In this document: piece after piece, positions 54,649 through 63,476 of the stretch | Layout of the letters: every line of letters begins with the position of its first letter | How positions within the stretch are numbered: the stretch's first letter is position 1 | Source: Thiofilum flexile DSM 14609 | GTDB lineage: Bacteria > Pseudomonadota > Gammaproteobacteria > Thiotrichales > Thiotrichaceae | Reading direction: 5' to 3' | Assembly: GCF_000380185.1 (NCBI RefSeq) | Contig: NZ_KB904769.1 | Span: forward strand, 52,002 to 116,001 | Length of the DNA: 64,000 bases | Program-made: the position numbers and the translations under genes | Notes under the pieces: generated by a model | What the model saw: only the letters and a program-made list of their open reading frames with translations | The model's database searches: none | Told to the model about the DNA's origin: nothing

Positions 54649-55539
54649 TTATGGCTGCCACCTCGTGAGCAACATTCTGTAGAACTGTTCTGCTGCGGGT
54701 GAGGTTTTGGTTTGCGGTACACGAACCACACCCACGGTACGGGTCACCGTGGGACTCCCCAGCGGAACGGCTGCTAGCAACGGGTGCGGGTCAGCCGGAA
54801 GGGACATGCGTGGAAGTGCGGCAACCCCCAGACCAGCCTCGACCAAACCTAGTGAGGTTGAAAGATGTTGCACCTCGTAATGAGGTCGAGGCCGAACCTT
54901 GGCTCCAGCCAGTGCCAGATCCATGATTAAGCGATTGCCACTGGCTCGTCCGACAGTGATGAAGTGATGATTCGCCAGCTCAGCCCAAGTCACCTCGTCA
55001 CGGCTCGCTAGTGGGTGATCTCGGCGACAAGCCAGATAGAAGGGCTCTTCGATCAGCGGTTCAAACACAACGTCGGGATCATCGGCACCCAGCAGGGTGA
55101 TGCCGAAATCCACCTCACGGTTGATGACGCTTTGCAACACTTCATTGGCTCCCGCATCGACAATACGGAAGCGGATAGCAGGATACTCCCTGATGAAGTC
55201 TCCGATCACATCAGGCAGAAAGTAATAAGCAGCGGTCGGGATACAGGCGATGCTGACCAGTCCAGATCGGCGCTCGGCTATCTCGCGCACAGAAAGCAGC
55301 GAGGTCTCCAAATCATCCAGCAGCCGTCTAGCACGGGGCAAAAAGTCTCGTCCAACAGCGGTTAGCGAAACACGACGTGTAGTGCGTTCTAGCAACGGGA
55401 CACCCAGCGTTGCCTCTAGCTTCTGAATACGACGAGTCAGTGCTGGCTGAGACAGGTAAATACTTTCCGATGCAGCGCGAAAGCTTTGCATCTCGGCGGT
55501 AACAACAAAAGCCTTAAGGTCTTCCAGATCAATATTCAT
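54649..55539 (-). CDS. LysR-family transcriptional regulator
   Basis: A 296-residue regulator with the N-terminal helix-turn-helix (LEDLKAFVVTAEMQSFRAASESIYLSQPALTRRIQKLEATLG) and a C-terminal effector-binding domain (DFGITLLGADDPDVVF). It is divergent from the PrpF-type gene, the usual arrangement for a LysR activator of adjacent catabolic genes. The first ATG (55539) is used; the longer frame starts with GTG at 55578 across an inverted repeat likely to be its operator. Codon choice (CTG, CTC, GCG) is GC-rich, unlike the genes to the left. Confidence 0.92.
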   Translation of the reverse strand: MNIDLEDLKAFVVTAEMQSFRAASESIYLSQPALTRRIQKLEATLGVPLLERTTRRVSLTAVGRDFLPRARRLLDDLETSLLSVREIAERRSGLVSIACIPTAAYYFLPDVIGDFIREYPAIRFRIVDAGANEVLQSVINREVDFGITLLGADDPDVVFEPLIEEPFYLACRRDHPLASRDEVTWAELANHHFITVGRASGNRLIMDLALAGAKVRPRPHYEVQHLSTSLGLVEAGLGVAALPRMSLPADPHPLLAAVPLGSPTVTRTVGVVRVPQTKTSPAAEQFYRMLLTRWQP

Positions 55540-55547
55540 GTGTATAT

Positions 55548-55572
55548 TGCAATAGTCGTTCAGATTATTGCA
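55548..55572. promoter_or_regulatory. LysR-type operator between lysR and the prpF-like gene
   Basis: TGCAATA and TATTGCA form perfect 7-bp arms separated by 11 bp, the T-N11-A layout of LysR recognition sites. Confidence 0.72.
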
Positions 55573-55650
55573 TTTCACACGTATCGCCCACTCATGGCAA
55601 TATCTTTTTATCGCAGGTCATCAAGCACCCGTTATAGGAGAGTCCAGATT

Positions 55651-56730
55651 ATGTCCAAAATACCATGCGTTCTAATGCGTGGCGGTACGTCGCGCGGTCC
55701 ATTTTTCCTGTCTTCAGATTTACCCTCAGATACTGCTGCCCGTGATGCCGTTCTGATCGCAGCGATGGGGTCAGGCCATCCCTTGCAGATTGACGGAATC
55801 GGCGGCGGCAACCCTTTGACCAGCAAGGTCGCTATTGTTGCTCCTAGCCAGAAACCGGGCACGGATATCGATTACCTTTTTGCTCAAGTGAGTGTTGAAA
55901 AGGCTCTGGTCGATACCGCGCCGAATTGTGGCAATATGTTGGCTGCGGTCGGCCCCTTCGCCATCGAGCAGGGCTTGATTGCGGCGACTGATCCTGAAAC
56001 CCGGTTGACAATTCTGAACGTTAATACCGGCAAGCGGATTGAGGCGACAGTGCAGACCCCCGGTGGTGTAGTCAACTATGAGGGTGATATGGCCATCGCG
56101 GGTGTGCCAGGCACGGCAGCACCAGTACGGCTGGCCTTTCTGGACGCGGCAGGCTCGAAGACGGGCAAACTACTGCCAACAGATGCGTTGCGTGATGAAG
56201 TGCAGGGTATTCCTGTCACGCATTTTGATATGGCCGTGGCTACTGTGTTGATCGCTGCGGAAAGCTTTGGCAAGACGGGGTATGAATTGCCCGCCGAGCT
56301 TGATGCAGACCTTGCCTTCATGGCTCGGCTTGAGGCATTGCGGTTGCAATCTGGACAAATGATGGGTCTTGGAGATGTGACCAACATGGTTATCCCAAAA
56401 CCCATTCTGTTGTCACGTCCGACCGAAGGTGCGACCATCAACGCACGTTATTTCATGCCTCATGCCTGTCATACGGCAGTGGCTATTACTGGCGCTGTCT
56501 GTATCGCGGCGGCCTGCTGTACTGAAGGCACGGTCGCGCATGATTTGGCAGTTCTGCCGGATGCGGATGCGCAGGGGCGCAGAATGCTGGTCATCGAGCA
56601 TCCATCCGGTCGCACGCCGGTCGAGATCGAACAAGATCCCGAAACTGGCGAGATCCGCCGGGCTTCGGTCATCCGAACAGCGCGTAGTCTTTTCGAGGGC
56701 TTCGTGCATATCCGCGACAACGTCGCATAA
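55651..56730 (+). CDS. PrpF-family isomerase (2-methylaconitate / 4-oxalomesaconate type)
   Basis: A 359-residue protein with the family start VLMRGGTSRGPFFLSSDLP and IDGIGGGNPLTSKVAIV, then NCGNMLAAVGPFAIEQGL, of PrpF/GalD-type isomerases. Family members isomerise double bonds in unsaturated tricarboxylates such as 2-methylaconitate or 4-oxalomesaconate. ATG 55651 has GGAG upstream. Its partner genes encode a tripartite carboxylate transporter, so the likely job is conversion of an imported carboxylate. Neither a prpBCD cluster nor gallate-pathway genes are present, so the substrate cannot be fixed. Confidence 0.88.
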   Translation: MSKIPCVLMRGGTSRGPFFLSSDLPSDTAARDAVLIAAMGSGHPLQIDGIGGGNPLTSKVAIVAPSQKPGTDIDYLFAQVSVEKALVDTAPNCGNMLAAVGPFAIEQGLIAATDPETRLTILNVNTGKRIEATVQTPGGVVNYEGDMAIAGVPGTAAPVRLAFLDAAGSKTGKLLPTDALRDEVQGIPVTHFDMAVATVLIAAESFGKTGYELPAELDADLAFMARLEALRLQSGQMMGLGDVTNMVIPKPILLSRPTEGATINARYFMPHACHTAVAITGAVCIAAACCTEGTVAHDLAVLPDADAQGRRMLVIEHPSGRTPVEIEQDPETGEIRRASVIRTARSLFEGFVHIRDNVA

Positions 56731-56756
56731 TCCATCCCTAAGGAGGAGGAAACCAA

Positions 56757-57845
56757 ATGAAACTGCTGAACAGATCTGGCATCCGGTCGATGCTATTGGG
56801 GGCTGCCGTGATCCTTGCCATGCCCATGTCATTGAGCGCCCAAGACTTCGCTGGCAAAACCATTGAATGGACTATTCCTTTCGGGGTGGGCGGTGGCACT
56901 GATGTCTGGGCGCGTTTCTTTGCGCCACAGCTTTCTGAGGCTCTGCCCGGCAAGCCTACAGTTGTAGTGCTGAATGTGCCCGGTGGTGGTTCGATTTCAG
57001 GCGCGAACCAGTTCGCCAAACGAGCCAGCCATGATGGGCTATCGATCCTAGGCACTTCGGCCTCGACGCAATACCCCGCCATTCTGGGTGATCCACGAGT
57101 ACGCTATGACTATGCCGACTGGACGGCGGTTTTGGCCTCGCCCACGGGTGGTGTGGTCTATATCGATCCGAAATATGGTGTCACAGGGCCTAAGGATATC
57201 GAGAAGCTACGCGCTGAGGAAATCCGCTTTGCCAGTCAGGGGGCTACGGCGCTGGAAATGCCAGTGCTGCTGGGCTTCAAGATGCTAGGACTCAAGATCA
57301 AACCCGTCTTCGGCATGGAAAGCCGTGGTGCAGGTCGTCTGGCCTTTGAGCGTGGCGAGGCTGGCATTGATTTCCAGACCAGTTCCGCTTTTCTCAATAG
57401 CGTCAAGCCGTTGGTAGATGCTGGCAAGGCGGTGCCGCTGTTCTCTCTGGGCGTGGTTGATGCCAATGGCAATGTCAGTCGTGATCCTTCTTTCCCGGAT
57501 CTGCCGACCTTTGTCGAATTCTATGAACAGGCGACTAGTGGCAAACCCGAAGGAGAGGCATACGAGGCTTGGAAGGCTCTGATGCTGGCCGGGTACTCGT
57601 TGCAGAAGATGATGGTGCTACCCAAGGATGCGCCTCCAGAGGTTATCGCGGCCTATGGCGAAGCAGCAAAGACTATCATCGACGCTCCCGATTTCCGTCA
57701 GCGTGCGGGTGACGAGCTGGGTGACTACAAACAGCTTGTCGGTTCTGAGGCTGATGCAGCGTTAAAAGCGGCGCTGACGCTGGATCCGGGAATCCGCAAA
57801 TTCCTGACTAACTGGCTGTCGGAAGACTACAACGTGCGCATGTGA
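56757..57845 (+). CDS. tctC: TctC/Bug-family periplasmic carboxylate-binding protein
   Basis: A 362-residue receptor with signal peptide (cleavage near LSA-Q29) and the family motifs IEWTIPFGVGGGTDVWARFFAPQL and NVPGGGSISGANQFAKR. It should capture an organic acid in the periplasm and deliver it to TctAB. A strong AGGAGGAGG site precedes the ATG. It is about 30 residues longer than typical members, from internal loops. The GC-rich codon use matches its neighbours. Confidence 0.9.
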   Translation: MKLLNRSGIRSMLLGAAVILAMPMSLSAQDFAGKTIEWTIPFGVGGGTDVWARFFAPQLSEALPGKPTVVVLNVPGGGSISGANQFAKRASHDGLSILGTSASTQYPAILGDPRVRYDYADWTAVLASPTGGVVYIDPKYGVTGPKDIEKLRAEEIRFASQGATALEMPVLLGFKMLGLKIKPVFGMESRGAGRLAFERGEAGIDFQTSSAFLNSVKPLVDAGKAVPLFSLGVVDANGNVSRDPSFPDLPTFVEFYEQATSGKPEGEAYEAWKALMLAGYSLQKMMVLPKDAPPEVIAAYGEAAKTIIDAPDFRQRAGDELGDYKQLVGSEADAALKAALTLDPGIRKFLTNWLSEDYNVRM

Positions 57846-57897
57846 GGCAGCAGGCGGGGTTTTGTGCTCCGCCACAACTCTCTAGGAGGAAATCACT

Positions 57898-59844
57898 ATG
57901 TTTGATATTGCGCTTTCGGCGTTGGGACAGGTTATGTCCGGCGGCCATCTTCTCTTCCTCGTCCTCGGCGTCTGTGTCGGGTTGATCGTGGGTATCTTGC
58001 CCGGCCTTGGTGGTATCGCGGGCATGTCTATTTTGTTACCGTTCCTTTACGGCATGAACCCGACCTCGGCGCTTGGTATGCTGATCGGAATGGTTGCGGT
58101 CATTCCGACTGGTGACACCTTTACCTCAGTCATGATGGGCATTCCGGGGTCTAGTGCTAGTCAGGCGACGGTTTTGGATGGCTTTCCTATGGCGAAACGC
58201 GGTGAAGCGGCACGTGCGCTGTCGGCAGCTTTTACTAGTTCGCTTCTGGGCGGGGTTATCGGAGCGCTGGTACTGTCTTTTGCCATCATCATGGCGCGTC
58301 CGCTGGTACTGTCCTTTTCCTCGGCTGAATTGTTCATGCTGACCCTTTTCGGTTTGTCCATGGTCGCTGTCCTTTCGGGGCGCAGTCTGATCAAGGGTAT
58401 CGCCGCTGCGGGGATTGGTCTGGTTATCGGTACGATAGGTACTGCCCCCGCAACTGGCGAGGCACGGATGACCTTTGGCATTGATTACCTCTATGATGGG
58501 GTGCCCTTAGTTGTCGTCGCCATGGGGCTGTTCGCCATCCCCGAAGTCATCGATCTGCTGAAGCGTGGCACTGCAATTTCAGAAACCACCGCACTTGGCG
58601 GCGGCTGGGGCAAAGGCGTGCGTGACGTGTTGCGTCACCCTTGGTTGGTCGCTCGTTGTGCTAGCCTAGGCTGCGTGATCGGTGCATTGCCCGGCCTCGG
58701 TGGTGCTGTTGTAGACTGGATCGCTTATAGCCATGCGGTACAGACCAGCCGCGATAAGTCGCAATTCGGTAAGGGCGATGTACGTGGTGTGATCGCGCCG
58801 GAATCTGCCAATAATGCTTGTCAGGGCGGGGCGCTGATTCCAACTCTGTTGTTCGGTGTACCCGGTTCAGGTTCGATGGCCGTATTTTTGGGTGGCATGG
58901 TGCTGCTAGGTATCCAGCCCGGCGTTACCATGGTCGAGACACGACTAGACCTGACTTATACCATCATTTGGTCGTTGGCATTGGCAAATGTCGTTGGTGC
59001 TGGTCTGTGCGTTCTTTTGGCTCGCCCCGTGGCGCGTCTGACTCAGGTGCCCTTTGTCTATCTTGCTCCCTTCATGGTGATGATTGCTATGTTCGCGGCC
59101 TTCCAAGCCTCGCGCTCTATGGCTGATTTGGTAGCGTTGATTGTGATGGGTGCGGTAGGCATCTATATGCGCCGCTTTGGTTGGCCACGTCCTGCCTTGC
59201 TGATAGGCTTTGTGTTGGCACCAGGCGCTGAGAACTATCTGTATCAGGCCGTCCAGTTCTATGACTGGGGCTGGATCACTCGTCCGGGTGTCATTATTAT
59301 CGGGCTGATTACGGTTGTTTCGGTCTATCTGGGGCTGCGCTTTGGTGCTGAGATTTCCAGCGAAGGCGAAAGCGACGACGCTGCTCAGCAGACACACAGT
59401 CGTCAGATCATCTTTGCTGGGCTATTGTTCCTTGTCGCCGCCTATTGCGTGGTCGAGGCCGTACAACTGACCTTCCTCGGCATGATCTTCCCGCTGGCTA
59501 TCGGTATTCTGGCGCTTATCGCGTCGCTGGTGGTCATTCTTCGGATCAGATCGAGTAGCGCTGCAGAAATCCACGATGACGATGCTAGCATGACTCTGGC
59601 GGGGAAATCTTCGGGACGCGAGATGTACTTGGCGGTTTTTGCGGGACTTGTTGGTCTGATCTGGCTGATTGGCTTCATCCCGGCTATGGTGGTCTTCTTC
59701 CCTGCCTTCCTGATCATTGCTGGTAAGGCTCGTCCGCTTTCCGCAGCTCTGATGACTGTTGGAGCCGTCGGTTTCATCACTCTTATCACTTGGGCGATGA
59801 CCCTACGTCTGCCTGAAGGGCTGATTGGGCTAAAGCTGTTTTGA
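57898..59844 (+). CDS. tctAB: Fused TctA-TctB tripartite carboxylate transporter subunit
   Basis: The first 500 residues are a TctA-type large permease with LPGLGGIAGMSILLPFLYGM, GDTFTSVMMGIPGSSASQATVLDGFPMAKRGEAARALSAAF and GVPGSGSMAVFLGGM. The remainder, about 150 residues from RQIIFAGLLFLVAAYCVVEAVQL onward, is a four-helix TctB-like domain, separate in most organisms. A soluble acidic linker (SSEGESDDAAQQ) joins them. AGGAGG precedes the ATG. With the TctC receptor it should import a di- or tricarboxylate driven by the ion gradient. Confidence 0.88.
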   Translation: MFDIALSALGQVMSGGHLLFLVLGVCVGLIVGILPGLGGIAGMSILLPFLYGMNPTSALGMLIGMVAVIPTGDTFTSVMMGIPGSSASQATVLDGFPMAKRGEAARALSAAFTSSLLGGVIGALVLSFAIIMARPLVLSFSSAELFMLTLFGLSMVAVLSGRSLIKGIAAAGIGLVIGTIGTAPATGEARMTFGIDYLYDGVPLVVVAMGLFAIPEVIDLLKRGTAISETTALGGGWGKGVRDVLRHPWLVARCASLGCVIGALPGLGGAVVDWIAYSHAVQTSRDKSQFGKGDVRGVIAPESANNACQGGALIPTLLFGVPGSGSMAVFLGGMVLLGIQPGVTMVETRLDLTYTIIWSLALANVVGAGLCVLLARPVARLTQVPFVYLAPFMVMIAMFAAFQASRSMADLVALIVMGAVGIYMRRFGWPRPALLIGFVLAPGAENYLYQAVQFYDWGWITRPGVIIIGLITVVSVYLGLRFGAEISSEGESDDAAQQTHSRQIIFAGLLFLVAAYCVVEAVQLTFLGMIFPLAIGILALIASLVVILRIRSSSAAEIHDDDASMTLAGKSSGREMYLAVFAGLVGLIWLIGFIPAMVVFFPAFLIIAGKARPLSAALMTVGAVGFITLITWAMTLRLPEGLIGLKLF

Positions 59845-59857
59845 TGCAACCTGTGAT

Positions 59858-59896
59858 TCTCCTGCGGCTCGGTAATAACGTGTCGCAGGAGATTCC
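59858..59896 (+). terminator. Terminator of the tct operon
   Basis: TCTCCTGCG and CGCAGGAGA form a 9-bp stem around a 17-base loop, followed by TTCCTTTA. It ends at the right edge of the GC-rich block. Confidence 0.6.
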
Positions 59897-59897
59897 T

Positions 59898-60377
59898 TTA
59901 AATCACAACCGCACTAGAGCGTAAGCCTAAAATATAATCCCATGCAAAGGGGGCGACAGGCGTGATAGAGAGGCGATTACCGCGCTTTAGCAAGGGCAAT
60001 TGAGCTAATGCTTCAGTATGATTACGTAATGTGGCTAAGGTAATAGGTGTATCGAATTTTTCCATAATACGCACATCGACCTGTAACCAAGGTAATTTAT
60101 CAGCGGTACATTTCGGGTCATAGTAGAGGCTATTAGGTAGTAGGGCGCTGCTATCAGGGTAGGCGCTAGAGGTTATTTCCATAATGCCAACAATGGCAGG
60201 CTCCTTACAGCTAGAGTGATAGAAGAACGCTAAATCTCCGATTTGCATATGGTCGCGCAATAGATTACGCACCTGATAATTACGGATTCCTTCCCACGGA
60301 GCCGTGCCGAGCCTGATTAAATCATCAATACTAAATACACTCGGCTCCGACTTCATTAGCCAATAACGTTGTTCCAT
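59898..60377 (-). CDS. EVE-domain protein (THYN1-like)
   Basis: A 159-residue PUA-related EVE protein: YWLMKSEPSVFSIDDL, WEGIRNYQVRNLLRDHMQIGDLAFFYHSSCKEPAIVGIMEI and DPKC...WLQVDVR are characteristic. EVE domains bind modified bases such as 5-methylcytosine derivatives in DNA. Its physiological role in bacteria is largely unknown. Codon usage returns to the host AT-rich pattern at this gene, marking the right edge of the island. Confidence 0.93.
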   Translation of the reverse strand: MEQRYWLMKSEPSVFSIDDLIRLGTAPWEGIRNYQVRNLLRDHMQIGDLAFFYHSSCKEPAIVGIMEITSSAYPDSSALLPNSLYYDPKCTADKLPWLQVDVRIMEKFDTPITLATLRNHTEALAQLPLLKRGNRLSITPVAPFAWDYILGLRSSAVVI

Positions 60378-60413
60378 AACTGCCCTAAAACCTGTTGACG
60401 AGGCTTTAGTTTA

Positions 60414-60905
60414 TCACTGAGCAGGGCCTGGCGTACCGACAATAGGTGCAGGAGCTAGAGGTGCCAAGCTAGGAGTAGGTGGCAACGTAAAAGGTTGCTG
60501 CTGCATGGGCATAGGGACGCTCGGATAAGGGTAGGGTTGATAATAAGAGTTATAATTATAACCCCAATTAGGTATCCCCGTATTCATCATAGGCGCATTG
60601 AAGGGCATGGAATACCCCCAGCCATTATTAAAACCATTGAAGCCATTATTGCCAAAAAAGGGCATATTAAAGCCATTACCATAATTAAAGCCGTTGCGGT
60701 AAAAGCCATTATTGTTGTTATTATCAAAGCTATCGAACATCTCCTGCATCCAATACATCGGTGTCCATTCAGGCCAATCGTTTTCCTCGTAATAAGGGCC
60801 ATAGGGCCCCATTTTCCATTCCCCATTATTATTGCCAAAGAAGCTGCTGGCTTGAGTGCTAGTAGTGAGTGCTAAGAAGGCTAAGGCTAAGCCGATACGT
60901 TTCAT
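60414..60905 (-). CDS. Sulfur-globule-like secreted protein
   Basis: A 163-residue protein with a signal peptide (cleavage after TQA), then an extremely Asn/Gly/Phe/Tyr/Pro/Met-rich mature chain with NGFYRNGFNYGNGF-type repeats and a Pro-rich end. The segment GPYYEENDWPEWTPMYWMQEM resembles the conserved segment I recall in sulfur globule family proteins of Thiotrichaceae and purple sulfur bacteria, which coat periplasmic sulfur globules. The composition and Sec signal fit. This identification is from memory of motif style and needs a database check. Confidence 0.6.
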   Translation of the reverse strand: MKRIGLALAFLALTTSTQASSFFGNNNGEWKMGPYGPYYEENDWPEWTPMYWMQEMFDSFDNNNNNGFYRNGFNYGNGFNMPFFGNNGFNGFNNGWGYSMPFNAPMMNTGIPNWGYNYNSYYQPYPYPSVPMPMQQQPFTLPPTPSLAPLAPAPIVGTPGPAQ

Positions 60906-60975
60906 AATCTTATGTCCTCCACGAAGGATAACTGAATAATAGTTAGTATATCAGTATATTCTAATATATTACAAG

Positions 60976-61566
60976 CTATCTAAAATAACGTATACCCCGC
61001 TCTGTCACTAAGCTATTAAGTGCTACATCCCAAGGCGCTGAATTTAAGCCGGGGACACGTTGAAACTCATAGCCTATGCCTATTAAGTGCGGTTTTAAAG
61101 GGCGAGGTCTACGGTTTAACAACGCAAAGCTACGATCATAAAATCCTCCCCCCATCCCCAAACGTTGTCCTTGTGTACCAAAGCCTAGTAAGGGGACTAA
61201 GACGCAATCTAATTGCGCGGCAAACAGGCTACGATAGTGTCCTTGCAGCGGTTCAGGAATATTAAAACGATTATTGTTAAAACGGGTGTGGGGTGTCCAA
61301 GGTATCCACTGCAAAGTAGCTATAGGGCGCTGAGCCAAAACGGGGAGGTATATTTTTTGATAGGGTTTTAAGTAGTGGCGGATTAAACGCGGATCGGCTT
61401 CCCCACGTACAGGCCAGTAGATACCAATCGCTTGGGCAGAGCGTAGGTAAGGGTGATGATTTAGGTACTGAGCTAAGCGCCGAGCGTGTTGCTGCCGTTG
61501 CCAAAAGGAGAGGGCGGCACGGCGGCGTTTAAGTTGGGTGCGGAGGGGTTTTAGATCCGGTGTCAT
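60976..61566 (-). CDS. fau: 5-formyltetrahydrofolate cyclo-ligase
   Basis: The 196-residue enzyme has KRRRAALSFWQRQQHARRL, YWPVRGEADPRL, and PLLGFGTQGQRLGMGGGFYDRSF, the nucleotide- and folate-binding motifs of the YgfA/MTHFS family. It uses ATP to turn 5-formyl-THF into 5,10-methenyl-THF. In many gammaproteobacteria 6S RNA (ssrS) lies just upstream of this gene; the 52-bp gap here is too short to hold it. Confidence 0.95.
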   Translation of the reverse strand: MTPDLKPLRTQLKRRRAALSFWQRQQHARRLAQYLNHHPYLRSAQAIGIYWPVRGEADPRLIRHYLKPYQKIYLPVLAQRPIATLQWIPWTPHTRFNNNRFNIPEPLQGHYRSLFAAQLDCVLVPLLGFGTQGQRLGMGGGFYDRSFALLNRRPRPLKPHLIGIGYEFQRVPGLNSAPWDVALNSLVTERGIRYFR

Positions 61567-61618
61567 AGAGTATCCTCATGAGAATAACTCTATGGTAGGA
61601 AATCAGGATGGCTATAGT

Positions 61619-62206
61619 CTAAGGTTTTTTTTCGTCCAGTTTAAAACTGGTTTGGTCTAGACTAAATACATCGCCGGCGGTGAGCTGATGCGTTTTCTCA
61701 TCACCATTCGGTAAAATAGAGGTTAGCAGATAGGCATTAGGTAACATACGTAACAACAACTGCTCTCTATCCCCTTGTAGGGTTAAGGCATCTGGGGGGT
61801 ATTTAAGCACTATTCTAGCACCTGCATGACGACCATTCATAATTTCTAACCACGCTTTTGCGTTGCTATCCATTGAATCAGCACTAGTTTTAAGCTGAGC
61901 AATTTGTTCATTCAAATGGGATTCTGCACTATAACTAATAGTATGCCGACCTAATTGAATGATATCGCCATCTTCTAACCAATATTCTTGTACCGCACGT
62001 TGATTGACATAGGTGCTATTGGTGCTTCCTAAATCTTCTAGTAAATATTTAGACGCTCGTAGGCTAATCCGAGCATGTTGATTGCTAACGGTTTTATCAC
62101 CTAAGACTAAGTCACAGCTAGGGTGACGCCCTATGGTATAGGAGTCTTGTTGTAAGTTAACACGTTTAATAATTTGATTATTGGTTCTAATAACGAGTTG
62201 GGGCAT
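61619..62206 (-). CDS. FHA-domain protein
   Basis: A 195-residue protein with an N-terminal forkhead-associated domain (YTIGRHPSCDLVLGDKTVSNQHARISL...DLGSTNSTYVNQRAVQEYWLEDGD), which binds phosphothreonine. The second half (GRHAGARIVLKYPPDALTLQGDREQ) looks like a degenerate repeat of the same fold. No effector domain, membrane segment or kinase is visible nearby. Its stop is 12 bp after the lytic transglycosylase gene's end on the same strand, so the two are probably co-transcribed. Confidence 0.88.
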   Translation of the reverse strand: MPQLVIRTNNQIIKRVNLQQDSYTIGRHPSCDLVLGDKTVSNQHARISLRASKYLLEDLGSTNSTYVNQRAVQEYWLEDGDIIQLGRHTISYSAESHLNEQIAQLKTSADSMDSNAKAWLEIMNGRHAGARIVLKYPPDALTLQGDREQLLLRMLPNAYLLTSILPNGDEKTHQLTAGDVFSLDQTSFKLDEKKP

Positions 62207-62217
62207 GATTTTTTCTC

Positions 62218-63255
62218 TTAACGATTCATCACCAAGCGCCCGCTATAAACAGGCGGCAGGGCTTGGATAATGGTGGCTAAAGCAGCGGCTTGTTGGCGCG
62301 GCAAAATAATACGGTTGGAAAACTCTGGTGTAACGACACCATAGCGAAAATAGGGATTTAGATAGGTCAACGTATGAGCAGGTAAGCCGGCTTGCAGCGC
62401 TGCTTGGCGTAAATCAATCGGTTTATTAATGCGCATTTGAGCCAGTATAGGTGCATCAGGGACATGAGGGAGACGAATACCATAACGCTCAGGGTGGCTA
62501 ATAATTTCCTTAAAAGCCAAGAGGCGTGGTACATACTGCGCGGTTTCTTTGGGCAAGCTGAGTTTCCAATAGCTTAAACGCTGCCCAGAGCGCTGCAAAG
62601 GCCATAAGGCGGAGCGCACCCGATTAGGCCCTGCATTATAAGCGGCGAGTGCCAGCATCCAGTCCCCATTAAATTGTTGATTTAGTTCTTGTAAGTAATT
62701 TAATGCGGCTCCAGTAGCGGCAAAAGAGTCTAGACGTCCATCATAGAATTGATTACGAATTAGTCCGTAAGAATGCCCGGTCTTAGGCATAAATTGCCAT
62801 AAGCCGGCAGCACCCGCGTGAGAGGCTGCATCAGCAGTAAAGCCACTTTCCACCAAAGGGAGTAAGGCTATTTCTGCGGGCATGCCACGTCGCTCTACCT
62901 CTTCAATAACAATATGGAGGTAACGGCTAGCATTGAGGGCTAAAGCCTGAATACGCTGCGGGTTAGCGGTATATTGACGAATAAAGTATTGTACACTAGG
63001 GTTAATAGTATGATCACCTAGTTGGTAACTACGCCCAATACGTTGCCAAATCGAGGAGGATTGATAATAAGCCTCAGCGGGTGTGTTTCTGGCAGTATAG
63101 GGATTAAAATTGGCTTTTTGGACAAAAACAGCGGGTGCCCTATTAGGGGCATAGCCCTGTGCTAGTTCATAGGCAAAACTGTTAGTGCTAGTCCCCAGGC
63201 TAACCACAACGGAGGTGAGAGCGCGAATTAGCAAAGCATTAAAACGTGCAGGCAT
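62218..63255 (-). CDS. mltD: MltD-like membrane-associated lytic transglycosylase
   Basis: A 345-residue protein with a signal peptide (MPARFNALLIRALTSVV..., cleavage near SFA) and an SLT domain. The catalytic Glu136 lies in ALLPLVESGF, followed by GLWQFMPKTGHSYGL, DGRLDSFAATGAALNYL and LALAAYNAGPNRVRSAL. The C-terminus ends in a LysM-like segment. It cleaves peptidoglycan with formation of 1,6-anhydro-muropeptides. The start at 63255 has GGGGA about 8 bp upstream; the frame opens further back to 63321 without a ribosome-binding site. Confidence 0.9.
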   Translation of the reverse strand: MPARFNALLIRALTSVVVSLGTSTNSFAYELAQGYAPNRAPAVFVQKANFNPYTARNTPAEAYYQSSSIWQRIGRSYQLGDHTINPSVQYFIRQYTANPQRIQALALNASRYLHIVIEEVERRGMPAEIALLPLVESGFTADAASHAGAAGLWQFMPKTGHSYGLIRNQFYDGRLDSFAATGAALNYLQELNQQFNGDWMLALAAYNAGPNRVRSALWPLQRSGQRLSYWKLSLPKETAQYVPRLLAFKEIISHPERYGIRLPHVPDAPILAQMRINKPIDLRQAALQAGLPAHTLTYLNPYFRYGVVTPEFSNRIILPRQQAAALATIIQALPPVYSGRLVMNR

Positions 63256-63476
63256 ATAATTATCCCCATTATTATTATGGTTATCAGGATGACAGAATAA
63301 TTGCAGCTTGAAAGTACTCATTCATAGAGGAGTAAAGATGCGCTGACCGTTAACTCCTGTTATGCTCTAGCAGGTTTCAAGTGATACCTTTGAATAACCG
63401 ATATTATATTGAGCCACGCTTAACTAATAAGCACGGGTAGGCTAATTAGTTGTTAGTATTGGGTTGTGTGCCTGAC

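Noticed and set aside
61567-61618. 6S RNA upstream of fau
   Set aside because: The gap to the next gene is only 52 bp, too short for the roughly 180-nt RNA.
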